From positions 59,260 through 123,259 of the forward strand of contig JBEBSD010000010.1 in assembly GCA_040394475.1 (NCBI GenBank): 64,000 nucleotides of DNA. The letters run 5' to 3'. Below, piece by piece: positions 35,167 to 44,029 of this stretch. Position 1 is the first letter of the stretch; each line of letters starts with the position of its first letter. The notes under the pieces were generated by a model, which searched no databases, was not told where the DNA came from, and saw only the letters and a list, made by a program, of their open reading frames with translations. A program made the translations under genes and the position numbers. The DNA is from JBEBSD01 sp040394475 (lineage in GTDB: Bacteria; Bacteroidota; Bacteroidia; Cytophagales; Spirosomataceae).

Positions 35167-36912
35167 TTATTTTTCGCTGGCTATAAAATTAAATCTTCCT
35201 CCCGGCGCCACATCCCCGTTGAGGTACCAATCCAGCGGTTCGGTTTCATCCTGCATATTATCCGACCATTTGAACTCCAGGTTCAAAGGCTGCTTTTCCA
35301 GCCCCAGCTGTTTCCTGGACACCGTGATCATCAACCGGTTTCCCTCGACGCGATAGGCGACAACCCCTGTGTCCTTCCAGGCATTTCCCTGGTATTGCTG
35401 CAGGCGATTCCCGCCTGCAATCCGGTAATCATATCCTTTCCAGCCCGTTTCAAAATTCCTGTCGGTATCCAGGTACAGGTTCATCCAGTTGCCCCCGGTG
35501 TTTTCGGTGATGGCGGCGACTGTTTCCGCATAGAAGTAGAGGTTTGTCTTATCCCGGGCGACCTTCATTTTGTAAAAATCATTCCGTCCGGTGGTATTAG
35601 TATAGATCGTTTCGGGATCCACCGGCGCCCCCGGGTGATTGCGATGCGCTACCTCTCCGGTATAATCCGTATACTCGGGCTGTATCTTTTGCCAGTCGCC
35701 CCAGTTCTTAACGGTCCGGGCCGCATTCAACGGCCGGTTGGCCTCCACGCCTTTGTACCGACGGACATTTTCTACCAACTGCATATAATAATGATCGCGC
35801 AAACCGGCCGTCAGCGAAGGTTCGATATCCCGGCTGTATTCCGGACTCGCCTGATCGCAAAACCACGAATGTTCGGGATTATCATCACGACTCGGGAATT
35901 TCCCTGCAATCCATTCATTCCAGCCGGTCACATAGATATACGGCACATTCTGTTTAATCGCATAATCCCATTGCTCCTGCACATTGTACCCGTAAAAAAT
36001 ATCGGTTTCCGGATTCCCCATGGAGCCGTTGCGGTAGCTTCTCCCCCAGTTTTCCATATTCCCGTAGAACGCCGATCCGCCCATTCCGGCCGTAGGGTTG
36101 GGATGTTGGGCGACCGACACATTCACGATTTCCCGTTCTCCTTTTTGGTTGGTATACACATGCTGCGGACGCTGGAATTCAATCCATGGCCAGCCGTTCA
36201 CTTTATGGACGCCCTCGTTCGGCCATTGTGACTCCCGGTAAGTAAAGAAATCTTCATAGTCTTTCCCCGCTGATTCTTTCGTAATGCCGATTATCAGGGG
36301 CTTTCCGTCCATTTTGTACCAGGTTTCGGGATAATAGTGGGGGGCTCCCGGCTTGTAAAAATTGTTATAAACCGTCTGCATGGTGGCGCCCGAACGGGTA
36401 TTGGTATAGAACACAATTTTAGGCGCTTTCTTTCCCTGGGCATTTACAGCCATCATGGCCCGCATCAGGGCGTCCGCCTGTTTCGGGTAGGTAGGGCCGT
36501 TGGTGGCATCAATGACCACGAAGTCGACACCCGCATCGGTCAGGAGCTGCATACTCCTCAGATGTACCCAATACTCGTCCCCCCGGTAATACCCGTAAAT
36601 GGGTTGTCCCCAGTAGTACATGCCATAATTTCCTTTGCCATCCCCGCCCCAATGCGGGCTATGAAAGTTTTCAAAGGCTTCCGGATGATTTTTGTGAATT
36701 TCTGTCAGGTCCCAGGCCTTGGCCGGGGCATTTTCCTGCCACAGAAAGTAGAACATACCTACTTCCCGGTTATTCTTCGGGGAACCTACCTGATCGTTTT
36801 GGGAAAGTGTCCGTCCCAAATCATCGGTCCCCGCCACGGGCTGCGCCTGCAGGGCCGTGACGGTGAGTCCACCGAGGAGACTATACAAAAGGAGTCGCTT
36901 TTTATTTCTCAT
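35167..36912 (-). CDS. Exported GH99-like/GH71-like protein, paralogue of 33038-34846
   Basis: A 581-residue protein with a signal peptide (about 1-23, ending TALQAQP). It has the same layout as its neighbour: barrel with GMFYFLWQENAPAKAWD, LTDAGVDFVVIDATNGP, KPLIIGITKESAGK and VTGWNEWIAGKFPS (about 328-341), then a beta-sandwich from about 395 (LYLDTDRNFETGWKGYDYRI) ending in GDVAPGGRFNFIASEK. The two proteins clearly share an ancestor (DDLGRTLSQNDQVGSPKNN and TDALGRTLPGFEEAGPQRKD open both). The duplicate suggests two linkages or two steps on one glycan. It lies downstream of two SusCD pairs. Confidence 0.75.
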   Translation of the reverse strand: MRNKKRLLLYSLLGGLTVTALQAQPVAGTDDLGRTLSQNDQVGSPKNNREVGMFYFLWQENAPAKAWDLTEIHKNHPEAFENFHSPHWGGDGKGNYGMYYWGQPIYGYYRGDEYWVHLRSMQLLTDAGVDFVVIDATNGPTYPKQADALMRAMMAVNAQGKKAPKIVFYTNTRSGATMQTVYNNFYKPGAPHYYPETWYKMDGKPLIIGITKESAGKDYEDFFTYRESQWPNEGVHKVNGWPWIEFQRPQHVYTNQKGEREIVNVSVAQHPNPTAGMGGSAFYGNMENWGRSYRNGSMGNPETDIFYGYNVQEQWDYAIKQNVPYIYVTGWNEWIAGKFPSRDDNPEHSWFCDQASPEYSRDIEPSLTAGLRDHYYMQLVENVRRYKGVEANRPLNAARTVKNWGDWQKIQPEYTDYTGEVAHRNHPGAPVDPETIYTNTTGRNDFYKMKVARDKTNLYFYAETVAAITENTGGNWMNLYLDTDRNFETGWKGYDYRIAGGNRLQQYQGNAWKDTGVVAYRVEGNRLMITVSRKQLGLEKQPLNLEFKWSDNMQDETEPLDWYLNGDVAPGGRFNFIASEK

Positions 36913-36929
36913 GAGCTTGAAAAGAGGTG

Positions 36930-37104
36930 TTGGGTGTTAGGTTTTAGGTATTAGGTGTTAGGTAATAGGTAATAGGTAATAGGTTTTAGGGAATGGGCGC
37001 TGACGAGTAGCTGAAATCTGATAGCTGAAATCCGATAGCCGATAGCCGATAGCTGAAATCCGATAGCCGATAGCTGAAAGCCGATAGCCGATAACTGATA
37101 GCCC
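36930..37104. repeat. Heptamer array, TTAGGTN then ATAGCYG type (25 units)
   Basis: Ten TTAGGTN/ATAGGTA units (36930-36999) pass through CTGACGA and GTAGCTG into ATAGCCG/AAATCCG/ATAGCTG units up to 37104, all in one 7-nt phase. The array lies between the SusD stop (37175) and the GH99-like start (36912), so it is transcribed inside the PUL. Confidence 0.85.
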
Positions 37105-37174
37105 ACAGTCCAAAAAACACCGGCCAACAGTGCGTGATGAATCGTTGGCCGGTGCGTATAAATACCATCAGTGT

Positions 37175-38950
37175 TTACTCCTGCCAGCCGGGGTTCTGCC
37201 AGTTGACGCCGGAAAGTGCAAACATTTTGTTGACTTCGCCCTGGTCGATTGCGTACAACAGGTATTTGTCGGACGAGCAATCGCGGTCGGCGAACTTAAA
37301 CCGGGTATAGGTAAGGTTGTCGCCGTCCTTCCGGATGCGCATTCCCGTCACAAACTTGTCGGTTTGGTTCAGGATTTTCCAGCGGCGGACATCGAAGAAA
37401 CGGTGCTCTTCAAAGGCCAGTTCGATACGGCGCTCATTGCGGTACCTCTCCTCAAAAGCTTCTTTCGACAAGCCGGAGGCAATAGCAGGCATTGCCGCCC
37501 GGGCCCGTACGACATTCACTGCCTCCCGCGCCGATAGGGAACGTCCGCCATAGGTAACTGCCGCATCGGGTCCCACTGACTGGTTAGCCATCTCGGCAAA
37601 GTTCAGATAGAGTTCTGCCAGGCGGAACAACCGGATCGCGCCGTCACCTTCATTCGCTTCACCGGACTGCCAGTTATTAAACTTCCGCAGGTAGTAACCC
37701 GTACGCGTATTTTTACGGTTGGATTCCGAAATTTCTTCCGCACCTCCTACAAATGTTTCTACTTTTCTGCCGCTCGGCTGGTTCAGGAACCGCACGGCGC
37801 CATTGTAATAGATGGAGCCATAAAAGCGGGGGTCGCGCCCGGCGTACGGATCGCTTTCGTCATAGCCGGAAGCCGGGTTGATGATCGGCTTTGTCCGTGC
37901 GGCATCTTCATACCCCAGGATAGGCGCCTCGCCATTGGCCATTTCATAGGCATCCACCATATCCTGTGTCGGACAAGCTCCTGCCCGCTCCATCCCGGTA
38001 TTGGACGGCAGTCCCGCCCATTTCCATACCGACATTTGTCCTCCCAGGTGCAAAATGGTTTCCTTATCCACGGACCGCTGGTCGTTGGAGTTCGTGAAGA
38101 AATACAACGCGTACGGGTTCTGTGCCGCCGAGGCAGCCGGCTGCACATCAAACAGCTTGTAGTCATGGTCCAGGCATTCGAACAGCGCCTGCGCAGTGAT
38201 CTCCGTTGCCTGCTGCGCAGTAAAGGTACCGTCGTCCCACAACGGGCTCAATGCATACGTAATCGCCTGTGATTTGATAGCATACGCCACCGCCCTGGAC
38301 ATGATCCCGTATTGGTTGTCATAGATTTCCCAGGCGAAACCATTTCTGCCGCCGTCGTATGAAAGCGCTTTATCGCAATCGTCCAGAATAAACCGGACCA
38401 CTTCGGAAAACGACGCTCTGGTGACTGTTGAAAAATCAGCGTTGATTTCAAACGGCTTGTCAAAAATAGGCACCCCTCCGTAGCGTTTGATCAATTGCAG
38501 GTAATACAAGGCACGTAAGGTATGCGCCTGCGCGGTCCAGGCCTTCTTTTCTTCTTCGGTAGCATAGGCAGTGGCCGTCGGGATACGCTCCAGGAAGACA
38601 TTACACTTCCGGATTCCCGTGAACAAGCTCGACCAGGGACTCCCGTCCATGGAACCAAAGGCATAATTGGAGGCTGTAATATTCCCTCCGTACCAGGCGC
38701 TGTAGCGTGATCCTGCTGTGATGTCATCGGAATCCTGGGCTTCGTCGGTAAATGAAGCACGGTCCATATACGGCGCCGGTACGTACCCGTAGGCAGAGCT
38801 GAGATAGCCCCGGATCCGGTTATAATCACTGAATACATCGTCCATCGATATCCGGCCGTCAGAAGGCAGCTCCATTACGTCGTTACACGAAATCAGCATA
38901 CCGGCAGCCAGGACGGAATAAAAAACGGATTTATAGTTTCTAAAAGTCAT
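37175..38950 (-). CDS. SusD/RagB-family lipoprotein (second pair of the large PUL)
   Basis: A 591-residue protein with lipobox LISC (Cys22) and mature start NDVMELPSDGRISMDDVFSD. Family blocks are AQAHTLRALYYLQLIKRYGG, FRLAELYLNFAEMANQSVGP and YRNERRIELAFEEHRFFDVR. It begins 11 bp after the stop of its SusC partner. It should bind glycan at the surface together with that SusC. Its mature start (NDVMELPSDGRIS) is much like that of the SusD at 42120 (NDVLNMAPDGRIT), so the tandem pairs probably arose by duplication. Confidence 0.92.
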   Translation of the reverse strand: MTFRNYKSVFYSVLAAGMLISCNDVMELPSDGRISMDDVFSDYNRIRGYLSSAYGYVPAPYMDRASFTDEAQDSDDITAGSRYSAWYGGNITASNYAFGSMDGSPWSSLFTGIRKCNVFLERIPTATAYATEEEKKAWTAQAHTLRALYYLQLIKRYGGVPIFDKPFEINADFSTVTRASFSEVVRFILDDCDKALSYDGGRNGFAWEIYDNQYGIMSRAVAYAIKSQAITYALSPLWDDGTFTAQQATEITAQALFECLDHDYKLFDVQPAASAAQNPYALYFFTNSNDQRSVDKETILHLGGQMSVWKWAGLPSNTGMERAGACPTQDMVDAYEMANGEAPILGYEDAARTKPIINPASGYDESDPYAGRDPRFYGSIYYNGAVRFLNQPSGRKVETFVGGAEEISESNRKNTRTGYYLRKFNNWQSGEANEGDGAIRLFRLAELYLNFAEMANQSVGPDAAVTYGGRSLSAREAVNVVRARAAMPAIASGLSKEAFEERYRNERRIELAFEEHRFFDVRRWKILNQTDKFVTGMRIRKDGDNLTYTRFKFADRDCSSDKYLLYAIDQGEVNKMFALSGVNWQNPGWQE

Positions 38951-38961
38951 ACTCCAAAAGT

Positions 38962-41900
38962 TTAAAAGGTCAATGTAACGCCCACATTATAAACACGGTA
39001 TACCGGAATCCCCTGGAAACCACCCCCTTCAGGACCAAAATCGTCCGTCTTCATCTTATCCCAGGTAAGCAGATTTTGTCCGCTCAGCAATACCCGCATC
39101 TTATCGGCACGGATCAAACGGCTCACATGCTGCGGGACGGTATACCCGATCTCCATATTCTTCAACCGCAGGTACGCCAGGTTGTAGAGGAAGAAGTCGC
39201 TGGCGACATGATTAACGGTAGCCACGGTAGATAAAGCGGGGTAAAGGATTTCAGCGCCGCTCTCGTAGCGCTCCTGCGTCCAGGCATGCTGGTGCAGGGA
39301 ACCGTATACGCCGTCACCGGCGGTTTCAAAAATACCGGTTCCGGTACGAATGTTCTCAAGACCGGCCATGCCCTGGAACAGGAAATTCAGATCAAATGAT
39401 TTGTACCGTAAGCCGCCGTTGAAACCATAGGTGGTCCGGGGCAGGCTACCAGATCCCACGGGGGCGGTATCACGTTCATCGATCATGCCGTCACCATTCA
39501 GATCCTGGTATTTCAGGTCGCCCAGGCGGGGGGTTCCCATAGCATAATCCAACGGACTGCTGTTCAGTTCGGCTTCTGTATTGAAGAAGCCATTTCCATT
39601 GCTGTAGTCAACGAGGTAACCGAATTGCTGGCCCAACGCAAATCCTTCGGTCCGTAAACGATAGGTATTATCTTCGGTCCGGATGGATTCATTGATGCTG
39701 ATCACTTTATTTTTATTTCCGGATACGTAAGCTCCGAGATTAAACTCCAGGTCTTTGCTGACCAGTTTGTCAATTCCGGCCGACAATTCAAATCCACTGT
39801 TCTCAAACTTACCGGAGTTAGTCTGCGGATAGTTCTGTAGCGGGATCCCCTGGAACGATGGGATCAACGCAAAGGCACTCACGACCATATTGTCCATCCG
39901 CTCTTTGTAGACGTCTATGGAAACGTTGATCACGTTAAACAATCCGAGGTCGGCGCCGAAGTTTTGCTTCTTCACCTTCTCTGCCTGCAGGAACGGGTTC
40001 CCGGTCAGGTTTTCATTTACCGTATACTGCAGGTAAGGGACACGGCCTCCGCCGGAAACAGTGATATTATCCAGGTAGGTGTAGCGTCCCAGTCCTCCCT
40101 GATCGGTAGCGGTAATACCGTATGATCCGCGGAGTTTCAGGTAGCTCAGCCCGTTATTGCCTTTCAGGAATTCTTCGTTCGATACCACCCAGGCCGCACC
40201 AATAGCGGGAGTAGAAGCAAAGCGGCTGGTTTTCGAATATTGCTCCGATCCCGATCTGCCCAGGTCCAGCTTCAGAAAATACTTGTCATCATAGCCATAC
40301 GTAGCTTCCACGCCAAGGCTCACCCGGTTATAAGGCAGCAGCCACGGCGATCCGGTATCGGTCTTGGTCAGGTTCTGGTAAAAGAAATACCCCATTCCGG
40401 TCACACTGTGCTTTCCGAACGTCCGGGCGTAATCCAACGATGCCTTGTAGGACAAATGGTAATAATAAGAAGCTGATTTGCTATACGCCAGCGGTGTGTT
40501 CAGCTCCGATCCCTTTTTCTGGAAAATCAGCTGGTCCCGGTTGCTGGTCCGTACGTAGCGCTCGTAATCCTGTCCGGTCCGCAGGTGCCCTACCGAGTTG
40601 GTCTGGAAGACAAATTGCCCATTAGCCGACAATCCTTCGGTCAGGAAGCCCATATCCAGGTCCAGTCCGAACTGTGAGTTAATATTGGTCACCGTATGTT
40701 TATAGTAACCCGAGCGGTTGAGCATCCCGTAGGTAGGAGACGTAATCCGGTCGGTCGTCACCACTTGCAGGCTGGACTCGGTCGGGTTACCGGTATCAGG
40801 GTTAATCACTTCCGGCGTAAGCGGGCCGTTCAGGGTAGGCGGCAGCATCGCAATGCTCTGGTAGACTTCATTGACAGAAGAACCGGGTGTACGTTCCCGT
40901 TTAACATTTCCGCTTAACCGGACGTATCCGTTCAAACGGTTCGTCAGTTTCATATCCACGTTCGAGCGGAAATTCACCCATACATTGTTGCCATTGGGAT
41001 CGTATTTCGGCTGATCGGTTTTAAAATTCCCTCCCTGGTGCATAAAGTTGATATTGGAAAAGAATTGCACGGCTTCATTCCCGCCCGTGAAATTCATACT
41101 GAAACGTTCCATCGCCGTCCGTTTTTTCACAAAGGTGTCATGCCAGTTATGGTTGGGATACAGCAGCGGATCGGAGCCATTCTGATACCCTTCCATTTGT
41201 TGCTGGGTATACCAGAAATAGTCGCCATTTCCATCATTGGCAGCCGCCTGGTTACGCAGTGCCGCATAGTCGTAGGAGCTATAGACAATCGGCTGGGTCG
41301 TGGCCTCCTGGACCGACTTATCGACACGGCCTGAAATCTGCAGCCCTCCTTTCACCCCTCTTTTGGTTTTAATCACCAGCAAGCCCTGCGATCCCTGAAT
41401 ACCGTAGATCGCCTGCGTAGACGCATCCTTCAGAAAGGTCACCGATTCAATCTCCGTAGGATTGATATACTCCAGTGTCTGTCCCACATTATAGGAAACC
41501 AGGATACCGTCAATCAGCGCCAGCGGACCGTTGCCGCGCGTGGAATTGACCCCTCTTGCAAAGAGATTGGTAGTAGCCCTTGACAATTCGGAGAACGATT
41601 CATTCGTGATCAGCCCGGGCAGCCTGCCGGGAAGGGTCTGGGTCAGGTTGGCAACCGGGGCACGCTCCAGTTCTTCACCCGTCACGACCGAAACCGCGCC
41701 GGTGAGTGCCTGACGGCGTTGGCTCGTATAGCCCAGGTCTACCATTTCATCCCTGAAATTGATATCCTTTTCCAACCGTATCGTATAGGTTTCATCGCTG
41801 TCGGCGGTTATCGCAACCACCGAATTCAGGTAGCCTCTGGCGGTAACAATCAGGGATTGACTGCCGTCCGTCACAGGGAGGACAAATTCTCCCTTACGAT

Positions 41901-42090
41901 TGGTCAGCGCCTCATTATGACCATTGATGGTCGCTACCTTTATCGCAGACAAGTTCGCGTCGAAAGCATTCACGACCGTTCCTTTCACTGTAAAAGCCGG
42001 CTCATTCTGCGCGAGAAGTGAGACCACGCAGGGATTACCGATCAGGGCGATCAGCAAAACCAGCAAAATTCTAACGTTTATTTTTTTCAT
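38962..42090 (-). CDS. SusC-family TonB-dependent receptor without STN domain
   Basis: A 1042-residue protein with signal peptide (about 1-28). The carboxypeptidase-regulatory-like domain is at about 32-110 (FTVKGTVVNAFDANLSAI), then plug with LGYTSQRRQALTGAVSVVTG and QAIYGIQGSQGLLVIKTKRG, and the barrel ending YNVGVTLTF. It lacks the N-terminal STN domain found in the upstream SusC, so it is a transporter that does not itself signal to FecR. It forms a pair with the SusD 11 bp downstream. Confidence 0.92.
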   Translation of the reverse strand: MKKINVRILLVLLIALIGNPCVVSLLAQNEPAFTVKGTVVNAFDANLSAIKVATINGHNEALTNRKGEFVLPVTDGSQSLIVTARGYLNSVVAITADSDETYTIRLEKDINFRDEMVDLGYTSQRRQALTGAVSVVTGEELERAPVANLTQTLPGRLPGLITNESFSELSRATTNLFARGVNSTRGNGPLALIDGILVSYNVGQTLEYINPTEIESVTFLKDASTQAIYGIQGSQGLLVIKTKRGVKGGLQISGRVDKSVQEATTQPIVYSSYDYAALRNQAAANDGNGDYFWYTQQQMEGYQNGSDPLLYPNHNWHDTFVKKRTAMERFSMNFTGGNEAVQFFSNINFMHQGGNFKTDQPKYDPNGNNVWVNFRSNVDMKLTNRLNGYVRLSGNVKRERTPGSSVNEVYQSIAMLPPTLNGPLTPEVINPDTGNPTESSLQVVTTDRITSPTYGMLNRSGYYKHTVTNINSQFGLDLDMGFLTEGLSANGQFVFQTNSVGHLRTGQDYERYVRTSNRDQLIFQKKGSELNTPLAYSKSASYYYHLSYKASLDYARTFGKHSVTGMGYFFYQNLTKTDTGSPWLLPYNRVSLGVEATYGYDDKYFLKLDLGRSGSEQYSKTSRFASTPAIGAAWVVSNEEFLKGNNGLSYLKLRGSYGITATDQGGLGRYTYLDNITVSGGGRVPYLQYTVNENLTGNPFLQAEKVKKQNFGADLGLFNVINVSIDVYKERMDNMVVSAFALIPSFQGIPLQNYPQTNSGKFENSGFELSAGIDKLVSKDLEFNLGAYVSGNKNKVISINESIRTEDNTYRLRTEGFALGQQFGYLVDYSNGNGFFNTEAELNSSPLDYAMGTPRLGDLKYQDLNGDGMIDERDTAPVGSGSLPRTTYGFNGGLRYKSFDLNFLFQGMAGLENIRTGTGIFETAGDGVYGSLHQHAWTQERYESGAEILYPALSTVATVNHVASDFFLYNLAYLRLKNMEIGYTVPQHVSRLIRADKMRVLLSGQNLLTWDKMKTDDFGPEGGGFQGIPVYRVYNVGVTLTF

Positions 42091-42119
42091 CGAATTTCTT
42101 TTTTAGAATGGACCCCTAT

Positions 42120-44018
42120 TTACCAACCCGGATTCTGCCAGTTCTGTCCGGTAATCGCTGACAGCCTGCTGGCTTCTGCTAATGGCATCGGCACCCAGAG
42201 AAATTTATCCGTATAATTCTTACGTTCTTCTTCCCGAACTGTTCTCCGCTTGTAAGTAAAGGTACCATTAGCATTACGGGTGATTTCCATAGCCGTTACC
42301 CATTGATCGGTAGCAGCAAGGTCGCCACCGGGCTGCGTCCAGCGACGCAAGTCAAAATAGCGGTTTTCTTCCATCGCCAACTCCACTCTCCGCTCCTGTC
42401 TCACGCGCAGGATCACCTCTTTCTGGGTCAGGCCTGCCGGAAGCGCCGGCATATTTACCCGTGCACGGATTTCGTCGACCGCCGCGACCGCCTCTTCCAG
42501 ATGGCCGGCCTCTGCCGCAGCTTCCGCAAAATTCAGGATGATCTCCCCTAAGCGGAACATTTTCCAGTTGGCCCCTCCAACCGTGTTATCGCCACCGCTG
42601 GTCGGGTGCAGGAATTTACGCTCGAAATAGCCGGTACGGGTAGCCCTGCGGACAGTTCCGTGGATACCCGTCTGCGGTTCTCCCGCCCAGGTAGCAATCA
42701 CCCGGGTGCGGGTGCCGATCGGGGCCGGATAATTCTCTACGGATTCGGGCGCTTCGGCAAAATTCCAGCGTGCGTAGCGTTTGGAGCCGTTATAATAGAT
42801 CGATGCATAAAACCGGGGATCCCGGTTGGCATAGGGATCATTCGGATCGTACAGCTTGTTATTGACGTTGTAATTGGGCTGCAGGTGCTTCTCGTCAAGA
42901 TAAGGCTTTTCCAGATCCAGGATCGGCTCGCCATCAATCGTTTCATACGCATCTACCAGCTCCTGGCTGGGACAGGTTCCTGATTTGTAGCCATCCTGGG
43001 CTCCAATGCCGTCAATATTCCAGATATTGCCCTGATTGGTCCTGCTTTGAAACAGCGTTTCCTTGTCTGCAGGACTAGCGCTATAGGTCATTGTACGGGT
43101 GAAATACTCGTTGTATACCGCCGAATAGTAGTTATTATCCGGACCAAAGTACGAGACGTCCGACTGATAGGTCTGCTGCACATTGACGGCATTGTACAAT
43201 TCGAAACCATTGTCCCGCAGGTTTTGCAGGGAAGTCTTGTTGACCTGGTAGGCTTCCTCCCACAAATTCTGTCCATTGTTGTTCAGCGGACTGGCTGCAA
43301 AAAGGATCATCTTCGATTTGATAGCCTCTGCCAGCGCTTTGTTAAGTCTTCCCGCTTCTCCGTCGGTTGTAATCCGCCAGGGCAATTGAGGCGTGTTAAT
43401 AGCCACGTCACAATCTTCTATGATAAACCTCACGACATCGAGGTACGAAGCTTTCTCCAGCGTGGCGAAATCATCCGTAAAACTGAACGGTTCCCGCATG
43501 ATAGGCAGTATCGGGCCAAACCATTTCAGCATTTCATGGTAATAATAGGCGCGCAGCAAGTGGGCTTCTGCCTTCCAGCGTGCACGATCCTGCTCGTTGA
43601 TAACGGTTGCTGTGCCGATATTCTTGATAAACAAGCTGGTATTGCGGATTCCCTCCCAGTAGCGCGGCCAGTAATCGCCATTGCCATCTTCTGCGCTGAT
43701 GTTGGTAATGGGATGATTGTCTGCAGAGGCGTTGCCATTGTACATCCTTCCCGCCATAATCCATGATTCGGCTTCCGCATCGGTATCCCATGCCTCATCG
43801 CTCCATACTACCGGTCCGCGACTCCAGAAAAAGTACCGGGTCCCTTTTACAGGCATATACGAATAACAGGAGTTGAGGAAGGCGGCCACCTTGTCATTGT
43901 CCTGGAATACTTCATCCAGGGTGATACGCCCGTCAGGCGCCATGTTCAGCACATCATTACAGGAACCCAGTGAAAAAGCCATCACCAGGGCCAGGCTCCA
44001 TTTCTTATATAACTTCAT
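42120..44018 (-). CDS. SusD/RagB-family lipoprotein (first pair of the large PUL)
   Basis: A 632-residue protein, at the long end of the family, with lipobox LGSC (Cys20) and mature start NDVLNMAPDGRITLDEVFQD. Family blocks are AEAHLLRAYYYHEMLKWFGP, FRLGEIILNFAEAAAEAGHL and VRQERRVELAMEENRYFDLR. It starts 11 bp after the SusC stop at 44030 and is followed 29 bp later by the second SusC. It should bind the glycan at the cell surface. Confidence 0.92.
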   Translation of the reverse strand: MKLYKKWSLALVMAFSLGSCNDVLNMAPDGRITLDEVFQDNDKVAAFLNSCYSYMPVKGTRYFFWSRGPVVWSDEAWDTDAEAESWIMAGRMYNGNASADNHPITNISAEDGNGDYWPRYWEGIRNTSLFIKNIGTATVINEQDRARWKAEAHLLRAYYYHEMLKWFGPILPIMREPFSFTDDFATLEKASYLDVVRFIIEDCDVAINTPQLPWRITTDGEAGRLNKALAEAIKSKMILFAASPLNNNGQNLWEEAYQVNKTSLQNLRDNGFELYNAVNVQQTYQSDVSYFGPDNNYYSAVYNEYFTRTMTYSASPADKETLFQSRTNQGNIWNIDGIGAQDGYKSGTCPSQELVDAYETIDGEPILDLEKPYLDEKHLQPNYNVNNKLYDPNDPYANRDPRFYASIYYNGSKRYARWNFAEAPESVENYPAPIGTRTRVIATWAGEPQTGIHGTVRRATRTGYFERKFLHPTSGGDNTVGGANWKMFRLGEIILNFAEAAAEAGHLEEAVAAVDEIRARVNMPALPAGLTQKEVILRVRQERRVELAMEENRYFDLRRWTQPGGDLAATDQWVTAMEITRNANGTFTYKRRTVREEERKNYTDKFLWVPMPLAEASRLSAITGQNWQNPGW

Positions 44019-44029
44019 CGATCGAATCT

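Noticed and set aside
35062..36231. 389-codon plus-strand frame opposite a GH99-like gene
   Set aside because: It is antisense to a well-supported exported protein, and its product has no domain or signal; a shadow of high-GC third positions.
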